DNA of 24,544 nt, from the NCBI GenBank assembly GCA_033762315.1, contig JANRLS010000246.1, forward strand, positions 1 through 24,544. Direction: 5' to 3'. Below the pieces are notes generated by a model, which saw only the letters and a list, made by a program, of their open reading frames with translations, did not search any database and was not told the DNA's origin. This document shows positions 14,844-22,756 of the stretch, piece by piece (the stretch's first letter is position 1; each line of letters opens with the position of its first letter). The position numbers and the translations under genes were made by a program. The DNA comes from CAYLLN01 sp033762315. GTDB taxonomy: Bacteria > Planctomycetota > Planctomycetia > Pirellulales > Pirellulaceae.

Positions 14844-16058
14844 CTACCGCGGAAGCGCCGCCGCGGTGCATAGCGCCGGCTGTGTGGCGGCCGGCGATGG
14901 ACTCGTCGCGAGGGACTCGGCGTCGGAATGGATGCGGATGATGACGGCCGTCATGTCGTCGCGCTGCGGAACCTGAGGACCGACGAACTCGCGCGACTCG
15001 CGGAGCAGACCTGCCAAAATCTGGGCCGCGGGAAGGTCGGCGTGCTGATGAAGGTAGTCGCAAACCCGAGCCCAGCCAAAGGCCTCGTCGCTTGGAGAGA
15101 CCGCCTCCGGAATGCCATCGGTCAACAGCGCGAGAATTTGTCCCGGCTCGACCGCGATGGGGGGAGCCGGTTCGTGAACAAAATCCGGCACGATCCCCAG
15201 GGGAGGACCAGTCGCATCGAGGGGGAGACGCGAGCCATCGGGCTGCACCAGGTAAACCTGGTGGCCGGCACCGCAGTAGGTCAATGTCCGGGAATGAGGA
15301 TCAATCGCCACTACGAACGCCGTCACGAACCGTCCTCGCTTGACGTCGTCGGCCACCAGCCGGTTCACTTGCGTCAATAGCACCCCCACATCGCCGCAGG
15401 TTTGCGCCAGGGCCCGAAAAAAAGCCCTGGTCGAAGCCATGAGCAAGGCGGGGCCCGTGCCGTGGCCGGTCACGTCGGCGATCAGCACCAGCACCGATCC
15501 ATCGGCGAGCCGCATGAAATCGTAATGGTCGCCGCTGGCCCACGCGGCGGGGCAGAGGGTACCCGCGACATCAATCCCGGCGAGCCGCGGAACCTCGTCC
15601 GGCAGCAGGCTTTGTTGAATTTGCCGGGCGACTTGCAGCTCATACTCGTGCTTTTCAACCTCGTTTTCCAGAATCCGCTTTTCGCGCTTCAGCAGCGCCT
15701 CGGCACGGGCCAATTGACGGAAAAAGGGTTCGATCAGCGCCACGCCCCCCAGGAACAACACCGACACCGCTAGCGCCGACAGGCAGACGGTCCACAAAGA
15801 ATAGCTGTCGAACGCGTCCCCCAGGTCGGCGCGAAACATCATTAGCAGGGCGGCATGTTGAACAGCGATCAGCAGCGAGGAAGCGGACAAAAACGCCCAC
15901 GCCGACCGCCAGCGATAGCGCCAGTGAAGACGAACCGCGAGCAGCGTCGCAATGACCTGCGCCACGATCGCCAGGGCGAGTACGGTCTGAAATGGCATTG
16001 GGCCAACTACGGCGTGCGGTAAATTCCCGATAACGAGGCTAATGTAAATACACGCCAT
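14844..16058 (-). CDS. Membrane-bound SpoIIE/RsbU-type PP2C phosphatase
   Basis: A 404-residue protein with three predicted membrane helices (about 23-43, 54-75 and 89-110), a coiled-coil linker (about 112-147) and a C-terminal PPM/SpoIIE phosphatase domain. Family signatures are A-R-Q-I-Q-Q-S-L-L-P (144-153), I-A-D-V-T-G-H-G (193-200), L-L-T-D-G (311-315) and R-D-D-M-T (366-370), which carry the metal-binding aspartates. The usual G-G-D-Y-Y-D is A-S-G-D-H-Y-D here, keeping the metal-binding Asp177. Such enzymes dephosphorylate anti-sigma-factor antagonists in partner-switching pathways, but no such partner gene is near. The short extracytoplasmic loops give no obvious ligand-binding domain. 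The start at 16058 lacks a spaced Shine-Dalgarno; ATG 15998 is an alternative. It converges on the esterase with 40 bases between stops. Confidence 0.88.
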   Translation of the reverse strand: MACIYISLVIGNLPHAVVGPMPFQTVLALAIVAQVIATLLAVRLHWRYRWRSAWAFLSASSLLIAVQHAALLMMFRADLGDAFDSYSLWTVCLSALAVSVLFLGGVALIEPFFRQLARAEALLKREKRILENEVEKHEYELQVARQIQQSLLPDEVPRLAGIDVAGTLCPAAWASGDHYDFMRLADGSVLVLIADVTGHGTGPALLMASTRAFFRALAQTCGDVGVLLTQVNRLVADDVKRGRFVTAFVVAIDPHSRTLTYCGAGHQVYLVQPDGSRLPLDATGPPLGIVPDFVHEPAPPIAVEPGQILALLTDGIPEAVSPSDEAFGWARVCDYLHQHADLPAAQILAGLLRESREFVGPQVPQRDDMTAVIIRIHSDAESLATSPSPAATQPALCTAAALPR

Positions 16059-16254
16059 CCTTCGGTCTAGTGAGTTAACTCCCTCCCAGGAAACTGGTGG
16101 AAGCTGCGCGGCAAGGCGGGTTCGCGCGGATCAAAACCCCTTATCGCCAGTTGCTGGCGGCTCGGCACGCGAGCCGAAAACCATGCCAGACCAACAGTTC
16201 GTCCGGCGAATGAACGAGCGGGGAATCGACGACCGCCGATCCGTTCGCTCTGAA

Positions 16255-16767
16255 CTAGCTGTCGATCCGTTTGAATACGATGGACGTTGGGACTTTCGTC
16301 TCGGCCTTGGTGGCGGGATCCACCGTGACGGATTCAAATTTGAGGGTAAATTCGTCCTTGTCGCGAAACACCACGCTCCCGGAAATTTGCTTGTCGCCAG
16401 CAGTCAGTTTGACATTCGCGGTATCCGCGCCAGTGGAGGTTGCCTCCCACTTGCCGTCCGAATCGGGGGGCACGCCGAGCGCATCGGTGTTGCCGCGAAA
16501 GAACACGGTGCCGGTGGCTTTGAATTCCACCTCGCAGGATAGCGCGGCCGAAGCAAACGCATTGCCAAAGAACTTGGCGGCCCCTTCCGCCAGCGGATTC
16601 ACTTTCTGCCCCTGGGCAGCCATGTCCACCGCCTCGTTCACCGCCGCATCCACCCGTGGTGTCGCCTTCCACGTTCCGGTCATTTTTTGTTGAGCGGTGG
16701 GAGGGGTGCAGCCAGCCAGAAAAAGAACCGCGAGCACCAGCACAACGTTCCGAGTGATTCTCCGCAC
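16255..16767 (-). CDS. Small lipoprotein of unknown function
   Basis: A 170-residue protein with a lipoprotein signal: M-R-R-I-T-R-N, a hydrophobic core, then the lipobox L-A-G-C with the lipidated cysteine at 20. GTG 16767 was chosen because GGGAG lies eight bases upstream and it gives a normal-length signal; an earlier GTG at 16788 would add seven residues. The mature part contains an alanine-rich helical stretch (about 40-75), then alternating beta-strand patterns such as A-N-V-K-L-T, S-G-S-V-V-F and E-F-T-L-K-F, suggesting a small beta-sheet domain. The T-G-T-W-K opening and later K-W-E-A are reminiscent of small lipocalin-like domains, but I cannot assign a family. Confidence 0.75.
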   Translation of the reverse strand: MRRITRNVVLVLAVLFLAGCTPPTAQQKMTGTWKATPRVDAAVNEAVDMAAQGQKVNPLAEGAAKFFGNAFASAALSCEVEFKATGTVFFRGNTDALGVPPDSDGKWEATSTGADTANVKLTAGDKQISGSVVFRDKDEFTLKFESVTVDPATKAETKVPTSIVFKRIDS

Positions 16768-17135
16768 GGCGTCGCTCCCGAGATACACGGTTGGCCACTT
16801 CCCTCAGAATCCTCGAGAAAATGAAGGTTTGATGCACTTGCCGGGAAAACTGCCAGCCGATCACTCTATGCGGTTCCTCCTCCGCCACCCGCCACGCGCT
16901 GGCCGAAGTCGGCTACCGCGGCGTGATCGACTTGGGCCACCCCATCCACATCACCGGCGACACCCCGCTCCCCAAGCAATACATCGCCTTCGCCGTCGGC
17001 TACATGCGGGGGTTATTGGCGGGGTTGTGAAGCGGTCTCATCGATCCCGGCGATTTTCATCGAAATTACGTCTACCAACCGCGAGTAGCGCAATACAAAA
17101 TACAGCCTGCCCCTTCTCATATCACAGGTTGCCCA
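16768..17135. other. 368-base region with no intact gene
   Basis: It contains the leader of the minus-strand lipoprotein and a decayed plus-strand coding fragment (16875-17030). The remaining 105 bases before the PIN-like gene are AT-richer and show no gene, no antitoxin-like frame and no convincing promoter. Confidence 0.55.
16875..17030 (+). pseudogene. C-terminal remnant of a TIM-barrel (mannonate-dehydratase-like) gene
   Basis: In the frame ending at TGA 17028-17030 the translation reads like a real protein end: A-L-A-E-V-G-Y-R-G-V-I-D, then G-H-P-I-H-I-T-G-D-T-P-L-P, then I-A-F-A-V-G-Y-M-R-G-L-L-A-G-L. The G-Y-x-G ... G-D-T-P ... Y-A/F-A-x-G-Y-x-x-G-L pattern resembles the C-terminus of mannonate dehydratase-like TIM-barrel enzymes. 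Upstream the frame turns into low-quality sequence and hits a stop at 16830-16832, with no start codon. So only about 52 residues remain, best read as the tail of a gene whose front was deleted. The family call is from memory of sequence patterns and tentative. Confidence 0.5.
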
Positions 17136-17837
17136 GTGACAATCGTCTATTGTGACACTTCGCTCGTCATTGATTATCTGCTAGCTCAAGGACGCGAGCC
17201 CGAAGCGGCCGTTTCGCCCTCACATTATCCGGAATCTGAGCATCAACGCGAGGAACGCGAGTATTGGGAAGCACTATTCCGACATGACAAGCGTTATCAA
17301 TTCGCAACACGTTTGCGCTCGATTGTCGGATGGAACGTCCCAACTGCAAGAATGGCGATTTCGCCATTTGTCCTGCTAGAACTCGACGAATGGTACGCTG
17401 AAGAGTGCTTCAAACGGCACGCCTTGGATGGCACACACGTAAAGGCAATCCAGACACATTCGCGCAAGGAGATCGGAGAATTCATTCAAAAAGTGGTCCG
17501 CGATTCTGAGGAGAATTACCAATCTTTTGCTGGCCGCATTTGGGGAGAAATGGCAAGTCGGATACGCGGCGAGTCAATAGCGGGAATTCATATCGAAGCG
17601 GTGGATCAATTGAAATTTGACGCGGACGCTTTTGACAAGGTCACATTGCTTTCCCACATGCAATTGGGCATGGCAGATATTGTTCATCTTTTGGCCGCCG
17701 ATTCCCTAAAATGCACACATTTTGCATCGACGGATTCGGATTTCAATCGACTCCGCGTTGAGATTGAAGCCTCGTTTAAATTCAAAGTCCTATTTAAGGA
17801 TGAGATCTTCGGCATCGTCAAACCTCAAGCGGAATGA
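17136..17837 (+). CDS. PIN-domain-like protein
   Basis: A 233-residue protein from GTG 17136. It has the ordered acidic residues of PIN-fold ribonucleases: V-Y-C-D-T-S with Asp7, L-L-E-L-D-E with Glu82, G-M-A-D-I-V-H with Asp181, and S-T-D-S-D-F with Asp200/Asp202. In the family these bind metal and cut RNA. At 233 residues it is longer than VapC toxins (about 130-150), with an extra helical charged insertion around 95-165, and no antitoxin gene precedes or follows it. Base composition is visibly more AT-rich (about half GC by eye) than the flanking genes, which suggests acquisition by transfer. It could be a solitary toxin or a housekeeping-type PIN nuclease. No strong ribosome binding site precedes the GTG. 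Confidence 0.65.
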   Translation: MTIVYCDTSLVIDYLLAQGREPEAAVSPSHYPESEHQREEREYWEALFRHDKRYQFATRLRSIVGWNVPTARMAISPFVLLELDEWYAEECFKRHALDGTHVKAIQTHSRKEIGEFIQKVVRDSEENYQSFAGRIWGEMASRIRGESIAGIHIEAVDQLKFDADAFDKVTLLSHMQLGMADIVHLLAADSLKCTHFASTDSDFNRLRVEIEASFKFKVLFKDEIFGIVKPQAE

Positions 17838-17853
17838 GATGTCAGTGGGAAGG

Positions 17854-17868
17854 GGCGGTGCAGCCGCC
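17854..17868. terminator. Small GC hairpin between convergent genes
   Basis: GGCGG (17854-17858) and CCGCC (17864-17868) enclose a five-base loop within the 49-base gap between the stops of the PIN-like gene and the S9 peptidase. The position suits a bidirectional terminator, but the stem is short and there is no proper T run on either strand. Confidence 0.25.
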
Positions 17869-17886
17869 ACATTTCAATGGCGGACG

Positions 17887-19911
17887 TTACGGTTTGTGAG
17901 CACTCTCGATGTATTTCCCAAACCACTCCAAATTCCGCTGCATGCAATCGACGAGGAGGCGGGGTTCTTCGATGCCGTGAGGGGTGCGGGGATAGACGAT
18001 CATTTTCGTCGGGCAGCCTTGCCGCTTGAGGGCGTTATAGAGTTCCTGCCCTTGCGAGAGGGGAACGCGCTCGTCGCGCTCGCCGTGCTGGATGAGGGTG
18101 GGGGTGGTGACGCCGCGGACCTGGAACATGGCGGAGTGGTCGCGATAGGCGGCGGGCTGGTCCCAGAATTCGCCGCCGAAATAATCGGGCAGGAAGCCGG
18201 GGATGTCGGCAGTGCCGGTGAAGCTCATCAGGTTGGTGACGCCGGCCCCAACCGACGCGGCTCGAAACCGCTTCGTTTGCGTGATCGTCCACGAGGTCAT
18301 GAAGCCGCCGTAGCTCCAGCCCATCACCCCCAGGCGGTCGGGATCGGCGATGCCCTGGGCGATTGTCTGATCGACGCCGGTGACACAATCGCGAAAGTCG
18401 CCGCCCCCCCAATCTCCATAATTCGCATAGCGAAACTGCTTGCCATAGCCGCTGCTGCCGCGGGGGTTCGGCCGGAGGACCGCGTAGCCCCGGCTGGCGA
18501 ATGCGGCGACCGGGTAGGTGCCGGGATTGCCATCGAACTGCTGCGTGAAGGCCCCCATCGGCCCGCCGTGGATTACTAGTAGTAGCGGATAGCGTTTCCC
18601 CTTTTCGTAGCCCACCGGCAGCGTGAGCAAGCCTTCAATTTCCAGGCCGTCTTTCGATTCCCAGCGAATCACCTCGGTCTTGCCCAGCGGCGGCCGGGGC
18701 AAATCGCGATGGATTGCGCTGACGACCGCCGGCTCGAATTTGGCTACGCTACTCACCAGCGCCTCGGCCGGCTGGTCGAGCTGTTCCCAGCCATAGCCAA
18801 AGTGCGTGCGGCGGCTATTGAGCGAAACGCCGGAGAGCGACATCCCCTTATCTCTGCTGATCGCGACCGGTTTACCATTCAGCGGCAGGGCCAGCAGCTT
18901 GAAGGAGGTGCCCTGGACTTCCGTGAAAAAGAGCTTGTCGCCGTCTGCCGACCAGCCGACGAGCTCCGAATAGCGGCCGAAATCGTCCTGCGTATCGGCC
19001 AGCTTGCGAGGCACGCCGCCGGCTGTGGGAACGACCTGCACGGTGCGCGTGCCGGCCCAAGTGGGCGGGTTGTCGCTGACCGTCAGGGCGATCTGCTGGC
19101 CATCGGGCGAGAAGAGGGGCGTCCCCTCGGCAGCAGCGGTGGTGGCGAGTGGGCGGATGGCCCCGCTGGCGACTTCGACCAGTGAGACATCACCAGTCGG
19201 CCAATCGTCCGGGCGCGGCGTGCGAGTGTGGGCGAAGACAATCGTTTTGCCGTCGGGGGACCAATCGAAAGCCGATCGGCCGGCACGGGCCTCGCTGACG
19301 ACGCTGATTTCGCCGCGAGTTACTTGGCGAGCGTTGGCAGGCGAGGCTGGAGGCAATTCGACCGGGATAATCCAGAGGCGGCTGAGCTTGATGTTCTCGT
19401 CGATAACGCGGGCGTCGTTCTTTTCTTCGTCCCGCTTCTCTTCATCTTTCGTTTTCGGATCGAGGGCGGTGAAGGCGATCGAGCGGGCATCGGGAGACCA
19501 CTTGTAGCTGGTGATGTCGGACTTGCTTTCGGTGAGCTGCACAGCCTCGCCCCCATCGGGGCGGATCAACCAAAGGTTCTTCTTGCCCTGGCGATTCGAG
19601 ACGAACGCCAGCCACTTTCCATCCGGTGACCACTGCGGATCGTCGCACGATTTGGTTCCCTGCGTCAGTTGTTTGGTCGGTCCGCCGACGGTGCCGAGGT
19701 GGATGTGCGTCCGGTACTCGCTGGTTTCGTCCTCCATGACCGCTTCGCGCACGGTGAATGCCGTCTGCTTGCCGTCCGGCGAAACCACCACGCTGCCGAC
19801 CCGCTTGACGTTCATCATCAAGGCCGGCGTCCACGGGTCCGGCTTATCGGCCGCGAGTAGCGGAGCGGCAAGCAGGGCGGCGAGGAAGGAGAGCTTATGC
19901 AGGCGGGGCAT
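17887..19911 (-). CDS. Exported prolyl-oligopeptidase-family (S9) peptidase
   Basis: A 674-residue protein with a signal peptide (M-P-R-L-H-K then a hydrophobic run, cleavage near L-L-A-A-D). ATG 19911 was chosen over one 22 codons upstream because it starts the signal directly. Residues about 35-400 form a beta-propeller with at least six PD40 blades, seen as S-P-D-G-K, W-S-P-D and F-S-P-D-G repeats followed by aromatic-hydrophobic strands. The C-terminal alpha/beta-hydrolase has the S9 triad: G-W-S-Y-G-G with Ser533, G-E-R-D-E-R-V-P with Asp613, and T-P-H-G with His645. It resembles dipeptidyl-/acylaminoacyl-peptidases that cut oligopeptides small enough to enter the propeller. The gene stands alone, divergent from the DUF1501 gene. 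Confidence 0.9.
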   Translation of the reverse strand: MPRLHKLSFLAALLAAPLLAADKPDPWTPALMMNVKRVGSVVVSPDGKQTAFTVREAVMEDETSEYRTHIHLGTVGGPTKQLTQGTKSCDDPQWSPDGKWLAFVSNRQGKKNLWLIRPDGGEAVQLTESKSDITSYKWSPDARSIAFTALDPKTKDEEKRDEEKNDARVIDENIKLSRLWIIPVELPPASPANARQVTRGEISVVSEARAGRSAFDWSPDGKTIVFAHTRTPRPDDWPTGDVSLVEVASGAIRPLATTAAAEGTPLFSPDGQQIALTVSDNPPTWAGTRTVQVVPTAGGVPRKLADTQDDFGRYSELVGWSADGDKLFFTEVQGTSFKLLALPLNGKPVAISRDKGMSLSGVSLNSRRTHFGYGWEQLDQPAEALVSSVAKFEPAVVSAIHRDLPRPPLGKTEVIRWESKDGLEIEGLLTLPVGYEKGKRYPLLLVIHGGPMGAFTQQFDGNPGTYPVAAFASRGYAVLRPNPRGSSGYGKQFRYANYGDWGGGDFRDCVTGVDQTIAQGIADPDRLGVMGWSYGGFMTSWTITQTKRFRAASVGAGVTNLMSFTGTADIPGFLPDYFGGEFWDQPAAYRDHSAMFQVRGVTTPTLIQHGERDERVPLSQGQELYNALKRQGCPTKMIVYPRTPHGIEEPRLLVDCMQRNLEWFGKYIESAHKP

Positions 19912-20011
19912 GGCGGCACCTGAGGTGGCGGAGCGGTTGAGCGGGCCTATTGTGGCGAATGGCGCGCGAGGGTGCAAATTTGAGGACCGCGGTGTTCGAG
20001 GCGGATGTCCT

Positions 20012-20096
20012 CGTTTAACCCGTAGCCGAAGGCGCAGGCGCGCCTAACGCCACGACCCACATTCACCTGCGCCTTTGGCTACGGGTTAGTTAAACG
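20012..20096. repeat. Long imperfect inverted repeat between divergent genes
   Basis: The arm at 20012-20038 (starting CGTTTAACCCGTAGCC) is repeated in reverse complement at 20066-20096, with one three-base insertion and one further mismatch. The loop is 27 bases. It lies between the divergently transcribed S9 peptidase and DUF1501 genes, so it is not a terminator of either. It looks like an interspersed palindromic element and could form a strong stem-loop in RNA or a cruciform in DNA. Confidence 0.7.
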
Positions 20097-20166
20097 ACCC
20101 TCGACACTTGCGTAAAACTCTGTTGCTTTCGCGGGCCGAACGTGGTGAGATATTGAGAGCCTGCCG

Positions 20167-21558
20167 ATGTTTTCCCACCTTGCGGCGACTATGACGCGCC
20201 CCTCGCTATCGACGCTCTCCGTTTCGCGCCGCGGTTTGCTGGCGGCGGGCATCGGCGCGTGCGGGCTGTCCTTGCCGGCGATGCTCCAACTGCAAGCGTC
20301 AGCCGCGATCGGAAAGACGGGCCGGGCCAAGGCGTGCATCCTGGTCTATTGCTGGGGCGGGATGAGCCATTTTGAATCGTGGGACCCCAAGCCCGATGCG
20401 CCGGTCGAAGTGCGGGGCGAGTTCCAGCCGATCGCCACGGCGACGCCGGGGATTTTTCTGAGCGAACACATGCCGCGGCTGGCCAGGCAAACCGGCAAGC
20501 TGGCGATTGTCCGCTCGATCTGCCACGACGATTCGGCCCATGGGCGGGGGATGTATTGGAATCTGACGGGGCACCGGCCGCCGCGGGCCGGCAACATTCC
20601 GCCGCTTTCGACCGATTGGCCGTCGCTGCCGGCAATGGTGTCGAAGCTGCGGGCCGCGCCGAAGGGTGTGCCTCCGGCCGTGCGGGTGCCGTATCCGATG
20701 GTCGATAACAACACGCTGCAAGCGGGCGAATATGGGGGCTGGCTGGGGGTGAAGTACGATCCGATCGTGATGCGGCCCGCCAAGGGGGAGCCGTTCGGCG
20801 GCGTCTCGCGGACACTCGGCTCCGAGGTGCTGAACCTGGCCGAGGGAGATTTCGGCCGGATCGCCCAGCGGAAGGACCTCCTGGCCTCGCTCGACAAAAC
20901 GGCTGGCCAGCCAGCCGATTTCGAGAGCTTTCGCCACTTCCACACGCTGGCGACCGACATCTTGCTCGGCACCGCCGTGCGCAACGCTTACGACTTGGAG
21001 CGCGAAGACCCCAAAGTGCGGGCGATGTACGGCGAGCATCTCGGTGGGCAAAGCATGCTGCTGGCCCGGCGGCTGACCGAAGCGGGGGTGCCGGTGGTGC
21101 AGGTGTGCTGCGCGGCGGGGGACCTGAATGGCGGGGCCGGCGACATGTGGGACACCCACAGCGACAACTTCAACCGGCTAAAGAACCGTCTCTTGCCGGT
21201 GTTTGATCAGGGGCTGTCGGCCTTGCTGCAAGATTTAGCGGACCGGGGCACGCTCGACGAAACGCTGGTGGTCTTTTTGACCGATTTCGGCCGAACGCCG
21301 CGAATCAACGGGGCGGCGGGGCGCGATCATTATCCCAGCGTCTATTCGGTCGCACTGGCCGGCGGCGGCATCCGAGGCGGGCAAGTTTACGGCAGCAGCG
21401 ACAGTAATGGGGCGTTTCCCAAGACGCAGCCCTGCGGCCCCCCCGATATTCACGCCACGATCTTCCACGCCCTGGGCATTTCCCCCCGTGCCGAGCTGCG
21501 CGACATGCTGAACCGGCCGTTTCCCGTGAGCGACGGGGAAGTGCTGCCGCTGGGGTGA
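20167..21558 (+). CDS. DUF1501 protein, Tat-exported, alkaline-phosphatase-superfamily fold
   Basis: A 463-residue protein with a twin-arginine signal: S-R-R-G-L-L at 20-25, a weakly hydrophobic stretch and an A-S-A cleavage region near 44-46. The body matches the DUF1501 family, very abundant in planctomycetes and distantly related to sulfatases/alkaline phosphatases: Y-C-W-G-G-M-S-H-F-E-S-W-D-P-K near 61-75, H-D-D-S-A-H-G-R near 119-126, W-D-T-H-S-D-N-F in the middle, and T-D-F-G-R-T-P and G-R-D-H-Y near the end. Activity is unknown. Many family members sit next to a DUF1553/DUF1549 cytochrome-type partner, but here the gene is alone, followed by cysK with its own promoter. ATG 20191 is an alternative start that keeps the Tat motif. 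Confidence 0.9.
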   Translation: MFSHLAATMTRPSLSTLSVSRRGLLAAGIGACGLSLPAMLQLQASAAIGKTGRAKACILVYCWGGMSHFESWDPKPDAPVEVRGEFQPIATATPGIFLSEHMPRLARQTGKLAIVRSICHDDSAHGRGMYWNLTGHRPPRAGNIPPLSTDWPSLPAMVSKLRAAPKGVPPAVRVPYPMVDNNTLQAGEYGGWLGVKYDPIVMRPAKGEPFGGVSRTLGSEVLNLAEGDFGRIAQRKDLLASLDKTAGQPADFESFRHFHTLATDILLGTAVRNAYDLEREDPKVRAMYGEHLGGQSMLLARRLTEAGVPVVQVCCAAGDLNGGAGDMWDTHSDNFNRLKNRLLPVFDQGLSALLQDLADRGTLDETLVVFLTDFGRTPRINGAAGRDHYPSVYSVALAGGGIRGGQVYGSSDSNGAFPKTQPCGPPDIHATIFHALGISPRAELRDMLNRPFPVSDGEVLPLG

Positions 21559-21583
21559 CCGCCAGCGAGAATCGCCCGCCGCG

Positions 21584-21613
21584 TTGACCGCGATTCGGCC
21601 CTTGGGCTATACT
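21584..21613 (+). promoter_or_regulatory. Strong sigma70-like promoter of cysK
   Basis: TTGACC (21584-21589) and TATACT (21608-21613) are each five-of-six matches to consensus and are separated by 18 bases. Transcription would start near 21620, leaving a leader of about 115 bases before cysK. No known riboswitch or T-box pattern was recognised in that leader. Confidence 0.6.
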
Positions 21614-21733
21614 TCCTGCCACGCTAACTCTTAGCGCCGTCAGTCTTTAGGCCGCGTGACCCGTTGGGCGAGAGCGCGGGCGATCAGGGACCGGACGCGA
21701 TTGTTTCTTCCCGCGAACAACCTGGAGGTTCTT

Positions 21734-22693
21734 ATGGCTACGCTCCCCGCTGGCATCAAAGACAACATCACCCAGTGCATTGGCAACACCCCCCTCGTCC
21801 GCCTGCGCAAGGTGACCGAGGGGTGCGTGGCGACGGTCGCCGGCAAAGTCGAAAACATGAACCCGCTCTGGAGCGTCAAAGATCGCATCGCCAAGGCGAT
21901 GATCGACGCCGCCGAGCGGGATGGCAAAATCAAGCCCGGCACCGTCATCATCGAGCCGACCAGCGGCAACACGGGGATCGGCTTGGCCTATGTCTGTGCG
22001 GCCCGGGGCTACAAACTCCGCGTGACCATGCCCGAAAGCATGACGGTCGAGCGCCGTCGCCTGCTGAAGGCCCTGGGGGCCGACGTGATCCTCACGCCCG
22101 CCGCCGAGGGGATGCCTGGCGCGGTTCGCCGGGCCGAGGCGATTGTCGCCGAAGAGCCGGGCAAGTATTTCATTCCGCAACAATTCAAAAACCCGGCGAA
22201 TCCCGAAGTACACCGCAAAACCACCGCTGAAGAGATTTGGCGCGATACCGACGGGCAGATCGACATCTTGGTTTCCGGCGTCGGCACCGGCGGAACGATC
22301 ACCGGCGTTTCGGAAGTGATTAAGAGCCGCAAGCCGAGCATGAAGTCCATCGCGGTCGAACCGGCCAACAGCCCGGTCATCACGCAGAAGAAGGCGGGGC
22401 AAGAGCTGAAGCCCGGCCGGCACACGATTCAAGGGATCGGAGCGGGGTTCATTCCCGACGTGCTCAATGTGAACGTCATCGATGAAGTGATTCAGGTCAA
22501 GGACGAAGACGCCGCCGACACCGCCCGCAAGATGTCCACCCAAGAGGGGCTGTTTTGCGGCATCAGTTGCGGAGCCGCGGCCTGGGCAGCCCTGCAAGTG
22601 GCCAAGCGGCCCGAAAACTCAGGCAAGCTGGTCGTTGTCATTTTGCCCGACCTGGGCGAAAGGTATCTTTCGACGCAGCTGTACCCCGAGTGA
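21734..22693 (+). CDS. cysK: Cysteine synthase (O-acetylserine sulfhydrylase)
   Basis: A 319-residue PLP enzyme that makes cysteine from O-acetylserine and sulfide. The PLP lysine is Lys49 in N-P-L-W-S-V-K-D-R (43-51), the substrate loop T-S-G-N-T is at 76-80, and the phosphate-binding G-T-G-G-T at 184-188. Early I-G-N-T-P-L-V at 16-22 is standard. The N-P-L-W-S-V-K segment differs from the common N-P-G/A-x-S-V-K-D-R only at permissive positions. ATG 21734 has GGAGG six bases upstream, one of the clearest ribosome binding sites in the window. CysK and CysM forms cannot be separated with certainty by eye; length and motifs favour CysK. The gene stands alone behind its own promoter. Confidence 0.93.
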   Translation: MATLPAGIKDNITQCIGNTPLVRLRKVTEGCVATVAGKVENMNPLWSVKDRIAKAMIDAAERDGKIKPGTVIIEPTSGNTGIGLAYVCAARGYKLRVTMPESMTVERRRLLKALGADVILTPAAEGMPGAVRRAEAIVAEEPGKYFIPQQFKNPANPEVHRKTTAEEIWRDTDGQIDILVSGVGTGGTITGVSEVIKSRKPSMKSIAVEPANSPVITQKKAGQELKPGRHTIQGIGAGFIPDVLNVNVIDEVIQVKDEDAADTARKMSTQEGLFCGISCGAAAWAALQVAKRPENSGKLVVVILPDLGERYLSTQLYPE

Positions 22694-22700
22694 ATCGTGG

Positions 22701-22756
22701 GCCAAAGCCGTGCTTCGGCTTGGTTGGGCGTTGCTGGGCGAAGCATGGCTTCGCCC
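22701..22756. repeat. Two adjacent palindromes between convergent cysK and apbE
   Basis: The first stem pairs AAGCCG (22705-22710) with CGGCTT (22716-22721). The second is a perfect 9-bp stem, GGGCGAAGC (22736-22744) with GCTTCGCCC (22748-22756), with an ATG loop; its last base is the last base of the apbE stop codon. Together they resemble dispersed palindromic elements and could also end transcription from both sides, although no T run follows. Confidence 0.55.

Noticed and set aside
16158..16176. Seven-base hairpin downstream of the lipoprotein gene as an intrinsic terminator
   Set aside because: In the minus-strand transcript it is not followed by a U run; the T-rich side lies before the stem.
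16697..17155. 152-codon plus-strand open frame across the lipoprotein leader region
   Set aside because: Its frame differs from the protein-like TIM-barrel remnant and gives a low-complexity Arg/Pro-rich translation.
21614..21733. Riboswitch or T-box in the cysK leader
   Set aside because: The leader is long enough to raise the possibility, but no SAM-riboswitch or T-box core sequence or stem pattern was seen.
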